From: Fontibacterium meridianamericanum
Lineage (GTDB): Bacteria > Pseudomonadota > Alphaproteobacteria > Pelagibacterales > Pelagibacteraceae
Direction of reading: 5' to 3'
Length of the DNA: 64,000 nt
Assembly (NCBI GenBank): GCA_965235635.1
Contig: CBDDYR010000004.1
Location: forward strand, 1-64,000
Shown piece after piece: positions 42,481-52,290 of this stretch. Position numbers and translations under genes: made by a program. Positions within the stretch are counted from its first letter, which is position 1; each line of letters begins with the position of its first letter. The notes beneath the pieces are model-generated. The model was not told the origin of the DNA. It ran no database searches and worked only from the letters and a program-made list of their open reading frames with translations.

Positions 42481-43683
42481 ATGCAAACAAATAATTGGAA
42501 TTGGTTAAAACTTATCGCCATAGGCAGAATACTATCTGCTTTAACCTTTTTTATGTACGTTGGTTCTATTCAACAGTTAATTGCGGTATGGGAATTATCA
42601 GCAACAGAAGCAGGTTTAATACAAACATCCCTTGTAATAGGTTTTGCATTCGCACTATTTATAAGTTCATATTGTTCAGATTTTTATAATCCAAATAGAA
42701 TTCTTTCTATTTATTTGGTTATAAATTTTTTATCGAGTTTTATTTTTTATCTAATTGCAAAAGATTTTTGGACAGCAATTTTTATTAACTTTTTTATAGG
42801 TTTTGCACAGGGTGGTATTTATGGTCCCTCAATCCTTTTGGTATCTGAAAAATTTAAATCAAAAAACAAAGGTTCCGCGATGGGTGTCATGCTTGGAAGT
42901 CAATCCTTTGGCTATGCAATCTCTTTAACTTTAAGTTATATCATTACAACTAATTATGGTTATAAAATAAGTTTTTTAACGGCATCACTAATTAGTCTCA
43001 TTGGCGCAGCTTTCCTTTTGGCAGCTACATACCGAGATTTTTTTAAAAAATACCAATTTATAGAATTAAATAAAAAATTTTCTTTAAATCAAAATAGAAA
43101 AACAAAATTTTTAATAACAGGATATACCGCACATGCGATTGAACTTTTTGGTTTATGGTCTTGGTTACCAGTTTTTTTAAGTATTATAATCATAAATAAA
43201 ATATCTATTACCACCGTTACTGTTGGAATTATTATTGGATTTTCAATTCATTTATCTGGTGTTTTCTCCTCTGTAATTGCAGGATATCTCTCTGATAATT
43301 TAGGAAGAAAAAAAATTTTAATTTCTTTTTCTTTAATTAGTGCAATTTTATCTTTTTTTATTGGTTGGACAGCCGAATTAAATTTATTCGTAATTGTTAT
43401 CATTTCTATTTTTTATAGTTTTTTTGCAATCGGAGACTCTGGAGTTTTAACTGCTGCTTTAACAGAAAGTACTCCAAAATATTGTGTGGGTAGAACAGTT
43501 GCTTATCGATCTATTTTAGGAATTGGATTTGGTTCTGCAACACCTGCTATCTTTGGATTTATTATTGATATTACAAATAATCATCAACCCATCAATTCAG
43601 AAACAAACTGGGTTTTAGCATTTTCTTTCTTAGGCGTTGCTGGATTAATTGCAACTTTTTGTGCATCTCAATTTAAATCTTAA
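42481..43683 (+). CDS. Major facilitator superfamily transporter
   Basis: 400 residues with 12 hydrophobic segments. GSIQQLIAVWELSATEAGLIQTS in the first quarter and the central GYLSDNLGRKKILI (the MFS A-loop G-x-L-x-D-x-x-G-R-K) identify the superfamily. Small-molecule exporter or importer; substrate unknown. The gene begins about 70 bases from the divergent tRNA. Its end overlaps the convergent membrane gene by 11 bases. Confidence 0.87.
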   Translation: MQTNNWNWLKLIAIGRILSALTFFMYVGSIQQLIAVWELSATEAGLIQTSLVIGFAFALFISSYCSDFYNPNRILSIYLVINFLSSFIFYLIAKDFWTAIFINFFIGFAQGGIYGPSILLVSEKFKSKNKGSAMGVMLGSQSFGYAISLTLSYIITTNYGYKISFLTASLISLIGAAFLLAATYRDFFKKYQFIELNKKFSLNQNRKTKFLITGYTAHAIELFGLWSWLPVFLSIIIINKISITTVTVGIIIGFSIHLSGVFSSVIAGYLSDNLGRKKILISFSLISAILSFFIGWTAELNLFVIVIISIFYSFFAIGDSGVLTAALTESTPKYCVGRTVAYRSILGIGFGSATPAIFGFIIDITNNHQPINSETNWVLAFSFLGVAGLIATFCASQFKS

Positions 43684-44620
43684 CAAAAACAACTTTATTA
43701 AATAAAGCCTGAAACTTTTTATATAAAAAGAGTATTAAAAAGACGATTAATAAAGAAAAAATTACTCTAAAAAATAATACACCAGAAATATGACCTCCAA
43801 TAATCATCATCAAAATAGTATCTTCAATAACAGCGTGCACTAAATTTAATAAGGATAAAGAGAGTAAAATACTTTGCTTATTAATTGATCCTGATTTTGC
43901 CTCTTTAATGAGCAATCCTCCTCCAAATTGTAGTCCAATAGTTAAGCCAACAATAATAATATTTATTGCACTTGAACTAATTCCCATAAGCTTTAATGGA
44001 TTTGCAAGAAGCCTTTTGATTAAGCTTTCAACGCCAATTTTTTTTAGAATATTTAAAGAGAAAACTAAAATACAAATAATGCAAAATATATAAATTAAGT
44101 TTTCAATCTGTCCTAAAATCCAAGAATAATAATCTGTCGCAATAACGCGCTGCTCAAGAACTAAACTAAATTTTTCCTGTAAAAATCCAAAGTAAAAATA
44201 AATTCTATATAAAATAAACCCGGCTAAAAATGCAATTCCTATTCTCAAAAAAGCTGCATAAAAAAATGAAACACCAGCTGCACGAGAGATAGCGCTTTCT
44301 ACCAATATATTGTGAGCAATTAAAATAATTAAAGTTAAAACCGTAACCTGCGCAATGGTTAAATCTAATGAGGGAACAATATTTATAAAAAGAATAATCG
44401 CTGCATAAACATTGATAATAATTGCAGTAACCCAAACTATACCTAGCTCAGCAGGAAGACCTAATAACTGAACCATAGGTTCAAAAAGATTTGAAATAAT
44501 TTTTACTATTCCAATTTCTTCAAGAATTTTAATGATAAAAATAAAAGGAATTAATATTTTGTATAAAGGAATACAAATATCTTTAATCTCAGAAAAACTA
44601 TCTTTAAAAAATTTAATCAA
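43673..44620 (-). CDS. Nucleoside recognition (gate) domain membrane protein
   Basis: 315 residues with about eight hydrophobic segments. Two Gate-domain halves are visible, the first with NLFEPMVQLLGLPAELGIVWVTAIIINVYAAI and the second with LLANPLKLMGISSSAINIIIVGLTIGLQFGGGLLI; these are the features of nucleoside recognition/SpmA-like domains. Start codon is TTG at 44620, sharing TTGA with the stop of the VTT gene. Transport of a nucleoside-like substrate is inferred only from family. Confidence 0.78.
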   Translation of the reverse strand: MIKFFKDSFSEIKDICIPLYKILIPFIFIIKILEEIGIVKIISNLFEPMVQLLGLPAELGIVWVTAIIINVYAAIILFINIVPSLDLTIAQVTVLTLIILIAHNILVESAISRAAGVSFFYAAFLRIGIAFLAGFILYRIYFYFGFLQEKFSLVLEQRVIATDYYSWILGQIENLIYIFCIICILVFSLNILKKIGVESLIKRLLANPLKLMGISSSAINIIIVGLTIGLQFGGGLLIKEAKSGSINKQSILLSLSLLNLVHAVIEDTILMMIIGGHISGVLFFRVIFSLLIVFLILFLYKKFQALFNKVVFVKI

Positions 44621-45231
44621 ATTTTTTTCTTAAAAAATTTTTGTTTTATAAAGTTAACTACTAAAACCATTATACCAAGGGCTGTTAAGGGTATAGATAT
44701 TTTTGGATCTGATAGTAAATCTAAATTAAAAGGATGACCCTCCTCAATCTTTGAACTAATTCCAGATACTAAACTTACAGAAATAAATATTCCAGGCGCT
44801 ACACCAAAAATATTTGAAAGAAATATTTTTTTAAGTTTCATATTAAATAATATTGGTATTAAACTCCCAGCTTGCGAAGGGATACCTGGAACTAATCTTA
44901 AAAATAACAAATAAGCAAAATCATTTTTTTTAAAATGACTATCTAAGCGTTTATATTTGTTTGAAAAATATTTAAAAACTAAATCTCTGCAGTAATAGTT
45001 TGCAAAAACATACAAAGCAGTAGAACCAAAAGCAAATCCCATTAATAATATAAGCGATCCTAGAAATGAACCAAAAATAAAACCTGCTGCAATAACTACT
45101 GGAAAACCAAAGCCAAGTAAGAAAAACCATATTGTACAAAATAAAAAAAATATAAATGAAGAAAAAAAAATATTTTGATTAATATAATTTAGAACTACTT
45201 TTCGATCATTTTTAATAAAATCAGAATTCAC
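44617..45231 (-). CDS. VTT-domain (TVP38/TMEM64, DedA-like) membrane protein
   Basis: 204 residues with five or six hydrophobic segments. The core GFGFPVVIAAGFIFGSFLG and FLRLVPGIPSQAGSLI (equivalent to the family F/RF-x-P motif) and the closing NIFGVAPGIFISVSL are typical VTT elements, linked elsewhere to lipid scrambling and membrane maintenance. Start is GTG at 45231, the only good in-frame start; an overlapping ATG is out of frame. Coupled to the nucleoside-gate gene. Confidence 0.83.
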   Translation of the reverse strand: MNSDFIKNDRKVVLNYINQNIFFSSFIFFLFCTIWFFLLGFGFPVVIAAGFIFGSFLGSLILLMGFAFGSTALYVFANYYCRDLVFKYFSNKYKRLDSHFKKNDFAYLLFLRLVPGIPSQAGSLIPILFNMKLKKIFLSNIFGVAPGIFISVSLVSGISSKIEEGHPFNLDLLSDPKISIPLTALGIMVLVVNFIKQKFFKKKI

Positions 45232-45244
45232 ATAATTGTAAATT

Positions 45245-45334
45245 TCATAATAAAAAAATAGAAAAGTTACTAAAGCACACTACTAAAAGATAAATTAATC
45301 CTAAAATAATTTTAAGCTTTGATAATTTCGTCAT
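45245..45334 (-). CDS. Putative 29-residue membrane peptide
   Basis: ATG at 45334 to TGA at 45245 encodes MTKLSKLK followed by the hydrophobic IILGLIYLLVVCFSNFSIFLL. It lies 13 bases upstream of the VTT-domain gene on the same strand, in the otherwise empty stretch before rpmH. No clear ribosome-binding site. Such frames are common in AT-rich spacers, so this is only tentative. Confidence 0.22.
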   Translation of the reverse strand: MTKLSKLKIILGLIYLLVVCFSNFSIFLL

Positions 45335-45415
45335 TTTTAAAACGTATTAAATAAAAACTTTTGCTGTACATGATTTAACAATTTACCTATAAATAGCAAA
45401 ATTCTAATTATCACA

Positions 45416-45550
45416 ATGAAAAGAACCTATCAGCCAAGCAAAATAGTAAGAAAAAGAAGACATGGTTTTAGAGCACGCATGTCAACAAAAGGTGGTCGAA
45501 AAGTTATTGCGCGAAGAAGATTTAAGGGAAGAAAATCTGTATCCGCCTAA
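45416..45550 (+). CDS. rpmH: 50S ribosomal protein L34
   Basis: A 44-residue protein too short for most gene tracks: MKRTYQPSKIVRKRRHGF, then RARMSTKGGRKVIARRR, ending KGRKSVSA. This is a textbook L34. It begins the conserved rpmH-rnpA-yidD-yidC block, with three bases before rnpA. No dnaA gene or cluster of DnaA boxes adjoins it, so this copy of the block does not mark a replication origin visibly. Confidence 0.97.
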   Translation: MKRTYQPSKIVRKRRHGFRARMSTKGGRKVIARRRFKGRKSVSA

Positions 45551-45553
45551 GTC

Positions 45554-45907
45554 ATGCCAAAGACTCTAAAATTTGAAAGTCTTAGAGGCAATCTCGAATT
45601 TAAAAAAATTCTATCAGCAAAAAAAATAAGTTCAGACTTATTCACAATCTACTACACTAACAACGATACTAATTTTGAAACAAATAAAATTCATATGAGT
45701 TTTGTCTCAGCTAAAAAGCTCGGAAATGCAGTAAAAAGAAATAAAATTAAAAGAAGATTAAAAATGGCTGCACGTAAAGCGATTACTGAGATTGATTCAT
45801 TTAACAATAAATATAAGTATGCTGTTTTTGCAAAATCAAAAATATATGATGTTGATTTTAGTAAAATTGTAAAAGAACTTGAATATAAATTTAGCTCGTT
45901 AAAATAA
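45554..45907 (+). CDS. rnpA: Ribonuclease P protein component
   Basis: 117 residues binding the RNase P RNA to mature tRNA 5' ends. The RNR-type motif lies in AKKLGNAVKRNKIKRRLKMAAR, typical of the family, with the following YAVFAKSKIYDVDFSKIVKEL forming the last strand and helix. The stop overlaps the yidD start by one base. Confidence 0.93.
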   Translation: MPKTLKFESLRGNLEFKKILSAKKISSDLFTIYYTNNDTNFETNKIHMSFVSAKKLGNAVKRNKIKRRLKMAARKAITEIDSFNNKYKYAVFAKSKIYDVDFSKIVKELEYKFSSLK

Positions 45908-46167
45908 TGATAAAAAAAATGGATAATTTTTTTTCTTTTATTCTTACAAAAATTATTAAACTGTATAAATTTTTATTATCTCCCTTTTTTCATAACGCTT
46001 GTCATTATGATCCAACATGCTCTGAATATTTTATACAATGTTTAAAAGAATTTGGTTTTATTAAAGGATGTTTTAAAGGGATTTTAAGAATTTTAAGATG
46101 TCATCCTATTAAATTTTTAGGTGGTGGGTTTGGTTACGATCCTGTCATAAATAAGAAAAATAAATAA
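45907..46167 (+). CDS. yidD: Membrane protein insertion efficiency factor YidD
   Basis: 86 residues. The cysteine-bearing signature CHYDPTCSEYFIQCLKEFG, followed by GCFKGILRILRCHP and GGGFGYDPV, is diagnostic. YidD helps YidC-dependent insertion of membrane proteins and is normally encoded between rnpA and yidC, as here. A second ATG five codons in is an alternative start. Confidence 0.95.
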   Translation: MIKKMDNFFSFILTKIIKLYKFLLSPFFHNACHYDPTCSEYFIQCLKEFGFIKGCFKGILRILRCHPIKFLGGGFGYDPVINKKNK

Positions 46168-47863
46168 TGGAAAATAGAAACGTCATCATAGCGGTCATAT
46201 TATCAACTGCAATTTTGATTGGTTGGTCAATGTTCGTTGAAAATCCTAATGAAGCTCAAAAAAAGAATCTAGAGATTCAAGTAAAGACTGAAACACAAAC
46301 TAACATTCAAAAACCAGAAACTCCACAAACTACAAAAGCAAATCCAACAAAAGCTATTTCTAGAGGTGAAGCTCTAAAAGAGAATGATAGGGTATTCATT
46401 GAAAATAGTAATTTATCAGGTTCAATATCTTTAAGAGGAGCTCTAATTGATGATATTATATTAAAAAATTACCGAGAAACACTAGATAAAAATAGTAAAC
46501 CCATTGTTCTTCTTAGTCCTAAAAAATCTGAAGATGGATATTTTGTAGAGTCTGGCTGGGCAACAGCTAAAGTCGGACATTAAAGTTCCTGACAACAACA
46601 GTGTTTGGCAAATTAGAGAGGGAAAAAAATTAACCCCTACTTCTCCTATTACTCTTGAATGGAACAATAAAGAAGGAATAGTCTTTTCAAAAAAAATTGA
46701 GATAGATGATAAATATCTATTTAAAGTTACTGAAACAATTAAAAATGAAAAAAATAAAACTGCTGAACTTATTTCATTACTCTCAAATAACAAAAAATAC
46801 AAAACCTCATACAGATGCTTTTTATATTCTTCATGAAGGTTTGATTGGAGTGGTAGATAAAAATCTAAAAGAAGAAACCTATACTACAATCGAAAAAGAG
46901 AAAAAGACCTATAATGGAAAAAGTGGCTGGTTTGGTATTACTGATAAATACTGGATGGCTGCAATTATTCCTGAAAATGGAAAATCTTTTAAAGGAGAAT
47001 ATTCATATGCAAATGCTTATAAAGCAAATTTTATAATATCTGAGCCAACTATAGCAAATCCACAAAAGAGCGCTTCTAGTAGTTTTAAAATTTTTCTTGG
47101 TGCAAAAGAAGTTCACACTGTTGATAGCTATACTGAAAAAGAAAAAATTGATCGTTTTGATTTAGCTATAGACTGGGGTTGGTTTTATTTTATTACAAAA
47201 CCATTATTTTTTGTCATTGACTATATTTTTAAATTAATTGGAAATTTTGGTGTTGCAATTATTATTCTCACTATCATAGTAAGAATTATATTTTTTCCAC
47301 TCGCTAATTATTCTTTTAAATCCATGGCAAAAATGAAAGTTCTTCAGCCTGAAATGTTAAGAATAAAAGAACTCTATAAAGACGATGTAAAAAGAACGCA
47401 GCAAGAAATGATGGCTTTATATAAAAGAGAAAAGGTTAATCCTTTATCGGGATGTCTGCCAATATTAATTCAAATCCCCATTTTCTTTGCTGTATACAAA
47501 ATGCTTTTTGTAACTCTTGAAATGCGTCATGCACCATTTTTTGGATGGATTAAAGATTTATCAGCGGCAGATCCAACAACTATTTTTAATTTATTTGGTT
47601 TAATTCCTTGGAATCCTCCTTCATTTTTAATGATAGGAGTTTGGCCAATATTAATGGGTATCACCATGTATTTGCAGCAAAAATTAAATCCAACTCCACC
47701 TGATCCAATTCAAGCTAAAATTTTTGCATTCTTTCCACTAATTTTAACAATTATGTTAGCAACTTTTCCTTCAGGATTAGTTGTTTATTGGACTGTAAGT
47801 AACGTTCTTACTATGGCTCAACAATATTACATTATGAAGAAAACTACGGTAAAAACGGTTTGA
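46167..47863 (+). CDS. yidC: Membrane protein insertase YidC (two frame changes)
   Basis: Inserts proteins into the inner membrane; about 565 residues after repair, matching Gram-negative YidC. The N-terminal anchor (NVIIAVILSTAILIGWSMF) and periplasmic domain run to SGWATA. Skipping one A near 46570 gives SDIKVPDNNSVWQIREGKKL; skipping another near 46771 gives LFHYSQITKNTKPHTDAFY. The C-terminal insertase core is intact, with DWGWFYFITKPLFFVIDYI, NPLSGCLPILIQIPIFFAVYKML and the hydrophilic-groove Arg region IVRIIFFPLANYSFKSMAKM. YidC is essential, so the two frame changes are unlikely to exist in the living cell. Confidence 0.92.
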
Positions 47864-48717
47864 TGGATATAAAGTCTTTTTGGCCAGAACTTGGTCCATC
47901 AATTCAAGAGGCATCAGTTTATTTTGACAAATATAAAAATAAAAAAATAATTTTAAAATACGGAGGTCAGGTTATGTCTGACCAAAGTTTATCAAAAGCA
48001 TTTGCACAAGATGCTGCAATTTTAAGAAAATTAGATATTGACGTTGCTGTTATTCATGGTGGCGGTCCTCAAATCAAAACAAAACTAGAATCTCAAAATT
48101 TAGAAAGTAAATTTATTTCTGGATTGAGAGTAACCGATGAGAATGTCATTAAAGTTGTAGAAGATGTTTTATTGAATGAAATTAATCCAGATCTTAGAGA
48201 TGCAATTATCAATTATGGAGCAAAGGCAGATTCTGTTACTGTTAGAAAGAATAATATAATTCATATTGATAAAGCGATAGATGAACAATTAGGATTTGTT
48301 GGAGACCCCAAAAAGATTGATACAAAAATATTAAATAACTTTTTTAAGCAAAAAATTATTCCAGTCATTGCCCCTATGGGAATGGATAATAAAGGCCAAG
48401 TTTATAATATAAATGCAGATACAGCAGCTGGGACTATTGCAAATCAAATTAAGGCTGAAAGACTTTTATTAATGACCGATGTGCCTGGGGTAAATGATAA
48501 AAATGGTAGTCTAATATCACAATTATCTACAAAACAAGCTCTGGACCTCATTGAGGATGGAACAATAACTGGTGGGATGATTCCAAAAATCAAAACATGC
48601 ATAAGTGCTATTGAGTCAGGAGTAAATGGGGTCGTTATTATTGATGGAAGAAAATCTCATGCTGTTCTTTTTGAATTGTTTTCAAATCTTGGAGCTGGAA
48701 CACTGATAGTAAAATAA
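47863..48717 (+). CDS. argB: Acetylglutamate kinase
   Basis: Second step of arginine synthesis. 284 residues from the ATG that shares a base with the yidC stop (TGATG); the TTG one codon earlier is less likely. The glycine-rich loop KYGGQVMSDQSLSKAFAQD, AVIHGGGPQIKTKLE and the later NINADTAAGTIANQIKAERLLLMTDVPGV are standard. In many alphaproteobacteria the GTPase gene yihA (engB) sits between yidC and argB; it is absent here. Confidence 0.95.
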   Translation: MDIKSFWPELGPSIQEASVYFDKYKNKKIILKYGGQVMSDQSLSKAFAQDAAILRKLDIDVAVIHGGGPQIKTKLESQNLESKFISGLRVTDENVIKVVEDVLLNEINPDLRDAIINYGAKADSVTVRKNNIIHIDKAIDEQLGFVGDPKKIDTKILNNFFKQKIIPVIAPMGMDNKGQVYNINADTAAGTIANQIKAERLLLMTDVPGVNDKNGSLISQLSTKQALDLIEDGTITGGMIPKIKTCISAIESGVNGVVIIDGRKSHAVLFELFSNLGAGTLIVK

Positions 48718-49385
48718 TGGATGAAATTAAAAACGTTAAATTTTGGATTTTTGATCTAGACAATACTCTTTATCCTTCATCGACAAATTTATTTTCAAGA
48801 ATTGATAAACTGATGGCAAATTTTATCACTGAACATTTAAATGTTAATCCAGAAGAAGCTATTCAAATAAAAAATGATTATTTCCAAAAACATGGAACAA
48901 CTTTAAATGGCTTAATCAAACACCATAATGTTGATCCTCATCACTTTTTAGAATTTGTTCATAATATTGATTACAGTTTTTTAAATAAAAATGAAAAATT
49001 GAATAAAGAAATAAAAAGTTTACCTGGAAAGAAAATTATTTTTACTAATGGATCAAGAAAACATGCAAAAAATGTTGTTAATAATTTACAACTGGATGAA
49101 AGCCTATTTTCAATATTTGACATTGTTGACTCAGATTTTGTTCCAAAACCTGAAAGGTCTCCATATGAAAGGCTTATTAAAAAGTACAATATTGTGCCTG
49201 AGCAAAGTATTTTTTTTGAAGATATTGCAAGAAACCTCAAACCTGCTCATGAGCTAGGCATGAAAACAGGATGGGTAATAAATGATGATAATTGGGCAAA
49301 AGAAGGTCATGATGAAGATCATGTACACTTCAAAATAAAAGAATTAGATCATTTTCTTGAGCAGTGTAATTTGTTAATTAGATAG
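48717..49385 (+). CDS. HAD-superfamily pyrimidine 5'-nucleotidase-like hydrolase
   Basis: 222 residues. The nucleophile and acid Asp13/Asp15 lie in WIFDLDNTLYPSS, motif II in IIFTNGSRKHA, the Lys in DFVPKPERSPYE and motif III in IFFEDIARNLKPAHELGM. The LYPSSTNLF start and overall pattern fit the SDT1/YjjG-like pyrimidine nucleotidase group. It overlaps argB by one base and is followed three bases later by dapD. Confidence 0.86.
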   Translation: MDEIKNVKFWIFDLDNTLYPSSTNLFSRIDKLMANFITEHLNVNPEEAIQIKNDYFQKHGTTLNGLIKHHNVDPHHFLEFVHNIDYSFLNKNEKLNKEIKSLPGKKIIFTNGSRKHAKNVVNNLQLDESLFSIFDIVDSDFVPKPERSPYERLIKKYNIVPEQSIFFEDIARNLKPAHELGMKTGWVINDDNWAKEGHDEDHVHFKIKELDHFLEQCNLLIR

Positions 49386-49387
49386 AA

Positions 49388-50203
49388 ATGAGTCTAGAAA
49401 ATATTATTTTAAAAGCTTGGGAAGATAGAAATAATATTAATAAAAATTCTGATAAAAAAATTATTTCAGCGATTAATGAAACTTTAGAAAAACTTGATTC
49501 AGGTAATATTAGAGTCTGTGAAAAAAAAAATAATGAATGGCATACTCATCAATGGATAAAGAAAGCAATTCTTTTAAGTTTTAAAATTCAAGATAATAAA
49601 ATTCTTTTAGGTCCATATACCAGTTGGTTTGACAAAGTAGATGGCAAAACAACTCTTTGGAATGAAAAAAAACATATTGAAGCTGGATTTAGAGCTGTAC
49701 CAAATGGGGTTATAAGAAAATCTGCATACATTGGAAAAAATGTTGTGTTGATGCCATCCTTTATAAATGTTGGTGCCTACGTTGATGATGGAACTATGAT
49801 TGATACCTGGTCAACAGTTGGCTCATGTGCACAGATTGGAAAAAATTGTCATATTTCTGGAGGGGTTGGAATTGGCGGAGTGCTAGAGCCTCTACAAGCC
49901 AATCCAGTCATCATTGAGGATAATTGTTTTATCGGAGCAAGATCTGAAGTAGCTGAGGGGGTTATTGTTGGCGAAGGTTCTGTAATTTCTATGGGGGTAT
50001 ATCTTGGTGCTTCAACAAAAATTATAGATAGAAAAACAAACAAAACTATCTATGGAAAAGTTCCTCCCTATTCGGTGGTAGTTTCAGGATCGCTTGCAAA
50101 TGAAGATAAAAGTAAACCAAGTTTATATTGTGCGGTGATTGTTAAAACTGTTGACGAAAAAACTAGAAGCAAAACCTCAATAAACGAATTATTGAGAGAC
50201 TGA
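49388..50203 (+). CDS. dapD: 2,3,4,5-tetrahydropyridine-2,6-dicarboxylate N-succinyltransferase
   Basis: Succinyl branch of lysine/diaminopimelate synthesis; 271 residues. A left-handed beta-helix with hexapeptide repeats is seen from about 95 to 220 (RKSAYIGKNVVLMPSFINVGAYVDDG; WSTVGSCAQIGKNCHISGG), with GVLEPLQANPVIIEDNCFIGARSEVAEGV and the end GSLANEDKSKPSLYCAVIVK. One base separates it from dapE. Confidence 0.97.
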   Translation: MSLENIILKAWEDRNNINKNSDKKIISAINETLEKLDSGNIRVCEKKNNEWHTHQWIKKAILLSFKIQDNKILLGPYTSWFDKVDGKTTLWNEKKHIEAGFRAVPNGVIRKSAYIGKNVVLMPSFINVGAYVDDGTMIDTWSTVGSCAQIGKNCHISGGVGIGGVLEPLQANPVIIEDNCFIGARSEVAEGVIVGEGSVISMGVYLGASTKIIDRKTNKTIYGKVPPYSVVVSGSLANEDKSKPSLYCAVIVKTVDEKTRSKTSINELLRD

Positions 50204-50204
50204 T

Positions 50205-51365
50205 ATGCTAAAAACTATCAGTGAAGTTTCTTTAGCAAAAGATCTGGTCAAATGTCAGAGCGTTACGCCTAAAGATGATGGTGCAATTAATGTTGTTGCA
50301 AAAAATCTAAAAAAATTAGGCTTTAAATGTCAGATTATGGAGTTTCAAGAAAAAGGAACTGTAAAAATAAAAAATTTATATGCAAAAATCGGAAATAGTT
50401 CTCCTAATCTTTGTTTTGCAGGACATACTGATGTTGTTCCAGTTGGCGATCTAAAGTCTTGGACGGTTAATCCTTTTGGTGGGGTTATAAAAAATCAAAA
50501 ATTAATTAGTCGTGGCGTTAGTGATATGAAAGGCTCAATTGCTTGCTTTATTGCAGCTGTTAGTGAATTTTTAAAAAAAAATAAAAAACAAAAAGGCTCA
50601 ATTAGTTTTTTAATAACTGGGGATGAAGAAACTATTGCAATTAACGGTACTAAAAAAGTTATAGAAAAATTAAAACAAAAAAAAGAAAAAATTGATTTCT
50701 GCATAGTTGGTGAGCCTACAAATGAAAATAAGCTAGGGGAAATGATTAAAATTGGCAGAAGAGGGAGTATGACTGGTTATTTAACAATTATAGGTACTCA
50801 AGGACATGTTGCTTATCCTCATGCTTCTAACAATCCTTCAACAATTATAGTTGAAGTTTTAAATAAAATAAAAAAATTGAGACTAGATAATGGCAATAAA
50901 GATTTTGAACCTTCAAATCTTGAAATTACAAAAATTACTATCGATAACACTGCTGATAATGTTATTCCTGCTGAAGCCAAAGCTTCTTTTAATATAAGAT
51001 TTAATAATCTACACACTTCAAACTCTCTTAAGAAAAAATTAAATAAAATTTTCTCTTCTATCACTAAAAAATCTAAAGCAAGTTATAAAATTAAATATCA
51101 TGTTTCGGGAGAATCTTTTTTAACAAGACCCAACAAAACAGTTTATATGATTAAAGATGTCATAAAAAAAAACACAAAAATCAATCCTATCTTATCTACT
51201 TCGGGAGGAACCTCTGATGCTCGTTTTATAAAAAAAATTGCACCTTGCATTGAATTTGGTTTAATTGCAAAAACTATCCATCAAGTAGATGAAATGGCTA
51301 AAATTTCTGATCTAAAAAAATTAAAAAAAATATACTTAGACATCCTTGTTAATTACTTTAAGTGA
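50205..51365 (+). CDS. dapE: Succinyl-diaminopimelate desuccinylase
   Basis: Zn-dependent M20 peptidase-family enzyme of 386 residues. Metal-site motifs are FAGHTDVVPVG (first His/Asp), RGVSDMKGSIACF (Asp bridging both metals) and TGDEETIAINGT (acid/base Glu). TSGGTSDARFIKKI near the end carries the dimer-contacting residues. With dapD it supplies diaminopimelate for peptidoglycan. Its TGA overlaps the GTG start of the deacetylase gene. Confidence 0.96.
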   Translation: MLKTISEVSLAKDLVKCQSVTPKDDGAINVVAKNLKKLGFKCQIMEFQEKGTVKIKNLYAKIGNSSPNLCFAGHTDVVPVGDLKSWTVNPFGGVIKNQKLISRGVSDMKGSIACFIAAVSEFLKKNKKQKGSISFLITGDEETIAINGTKKVIEKLKQKKEKIDFCIVGEPTNENKLGEMIKIGRRGSMTGYLTIIGTQGHVAYPHASNNPSTIIVEVLNKIKKLRLDNGNKDFEPSNLEITKITIDNTADNVIPAEAKASFNIRFNNLHTSNSLKKKLNKIFSSITKKSKASYKIKYHVSGESFLTRPNKTVYMIKDVIKKNTKINPILSTSGGTSDARFIKKIAPCIEFGLIAKTIHQVDEMAKISDLKKLKKIYLDILVNYFK

Positions 51366-52289
51366 CAACTTGTATATTTACTGCTGATTCCTCTATTCAA
51401 CATGACACTGGACTAGGCCATCCAGAATGTCCTGAGCGAATTCCATCAATCATAAATGGTTTAAAAAAAATACAATCTCAAAAATTAATTTGGAAGAACG
51501 TTGGATCCTTTGATGCTAAATATATTAAACTTACCCATTCAGAAAAATATTTTGAAAAAATTAATCAATCATTTCCTAAAGAAGGCTTGGCTTTTCTTGA
51601 TGGAGACACAATTGTTTCTAAAGGTAGCAAAAAAGCAGCTTACGATGCAGTTGGGGCAATTATAAATGCTATCGATGCCGTAATGAATAAAGAATTCGAT
51701 AATGCATTTTGTGTTGTAAGGCCTCCTGGACATCATGCTGAAAAAGAGCAGGCTATGGGATTTTGTGTGTTTAACAATGTTGCTATCGGCGCAACCTATT
51801 TAATGGAAAAATATAAAATGAATAAAGTAGCAATTATTGATTTTGATGTTCACCATGGAAATGGCACGCAGGATATTTTTTATAATGAAAAAAAAGTTTT
51901 ATATGTTTCATCACATCAATTTCCATTTTATCCTGGAACAGGCTCTAAAGATGAAATTGGTAAATATAATAATATTTTAAATATTCCTCTAAAAGCAGGA
52001 ACAAATTCTAGAGAATTCTTTGCTAGCTATAATAAAGTTTATGATAAATTAAATGAATTTAAGCCTGAATTTATATTATTATCAGCTGGATTTGATGCCC
52101 ACAAAAACGATCCCTTAGCTAACATTAATTTAGAGTCTAAAGATTATTACACATTAACTAAAGAAATTATAAAAATTGCGAAAACAAGTATCTAATAATA
52201 GAATTGTTTCAATTTTAGAAGGCGGTTACAATCTTGCAGCTATTCAAGAAAGTGCAAAGTATCATGTTGAAGCTTTGTTAGAAGCTTAA
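51362..52289 (+). CDS. Histone deacetylase-family amidohydrolase (acetoin utilisation/polyamine deacetylase type; one frame change)
   Basis: About 308 residues, start GTG at 51362 in a GTGA overlap with dapE. The early HDTGLGHPECPERI, the catalytic VVRPPGHHAEKEQAMGFCVFNN (two His), the Zn ligands in DFDVHHGNGTQDIF and LLSAGFDAHKNDPLA are complete. One base must be skipped in the A run at 52181-52184; then NNRIVSILEGGYNLAAI follows, the standard C-terminus, to TAA at 52289. Substrate may be an acetylated polyamine or similar amide. It converges on truA with one base between stops. Confidence 0.88.
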
Positions 52290-52290
52290 T

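Noticed and set aside
45232..45415. Replication origin next to rpmH
   Set aside because: The spacer has no cluster of TTATNCACA boxes and dnaA is not adjacent.
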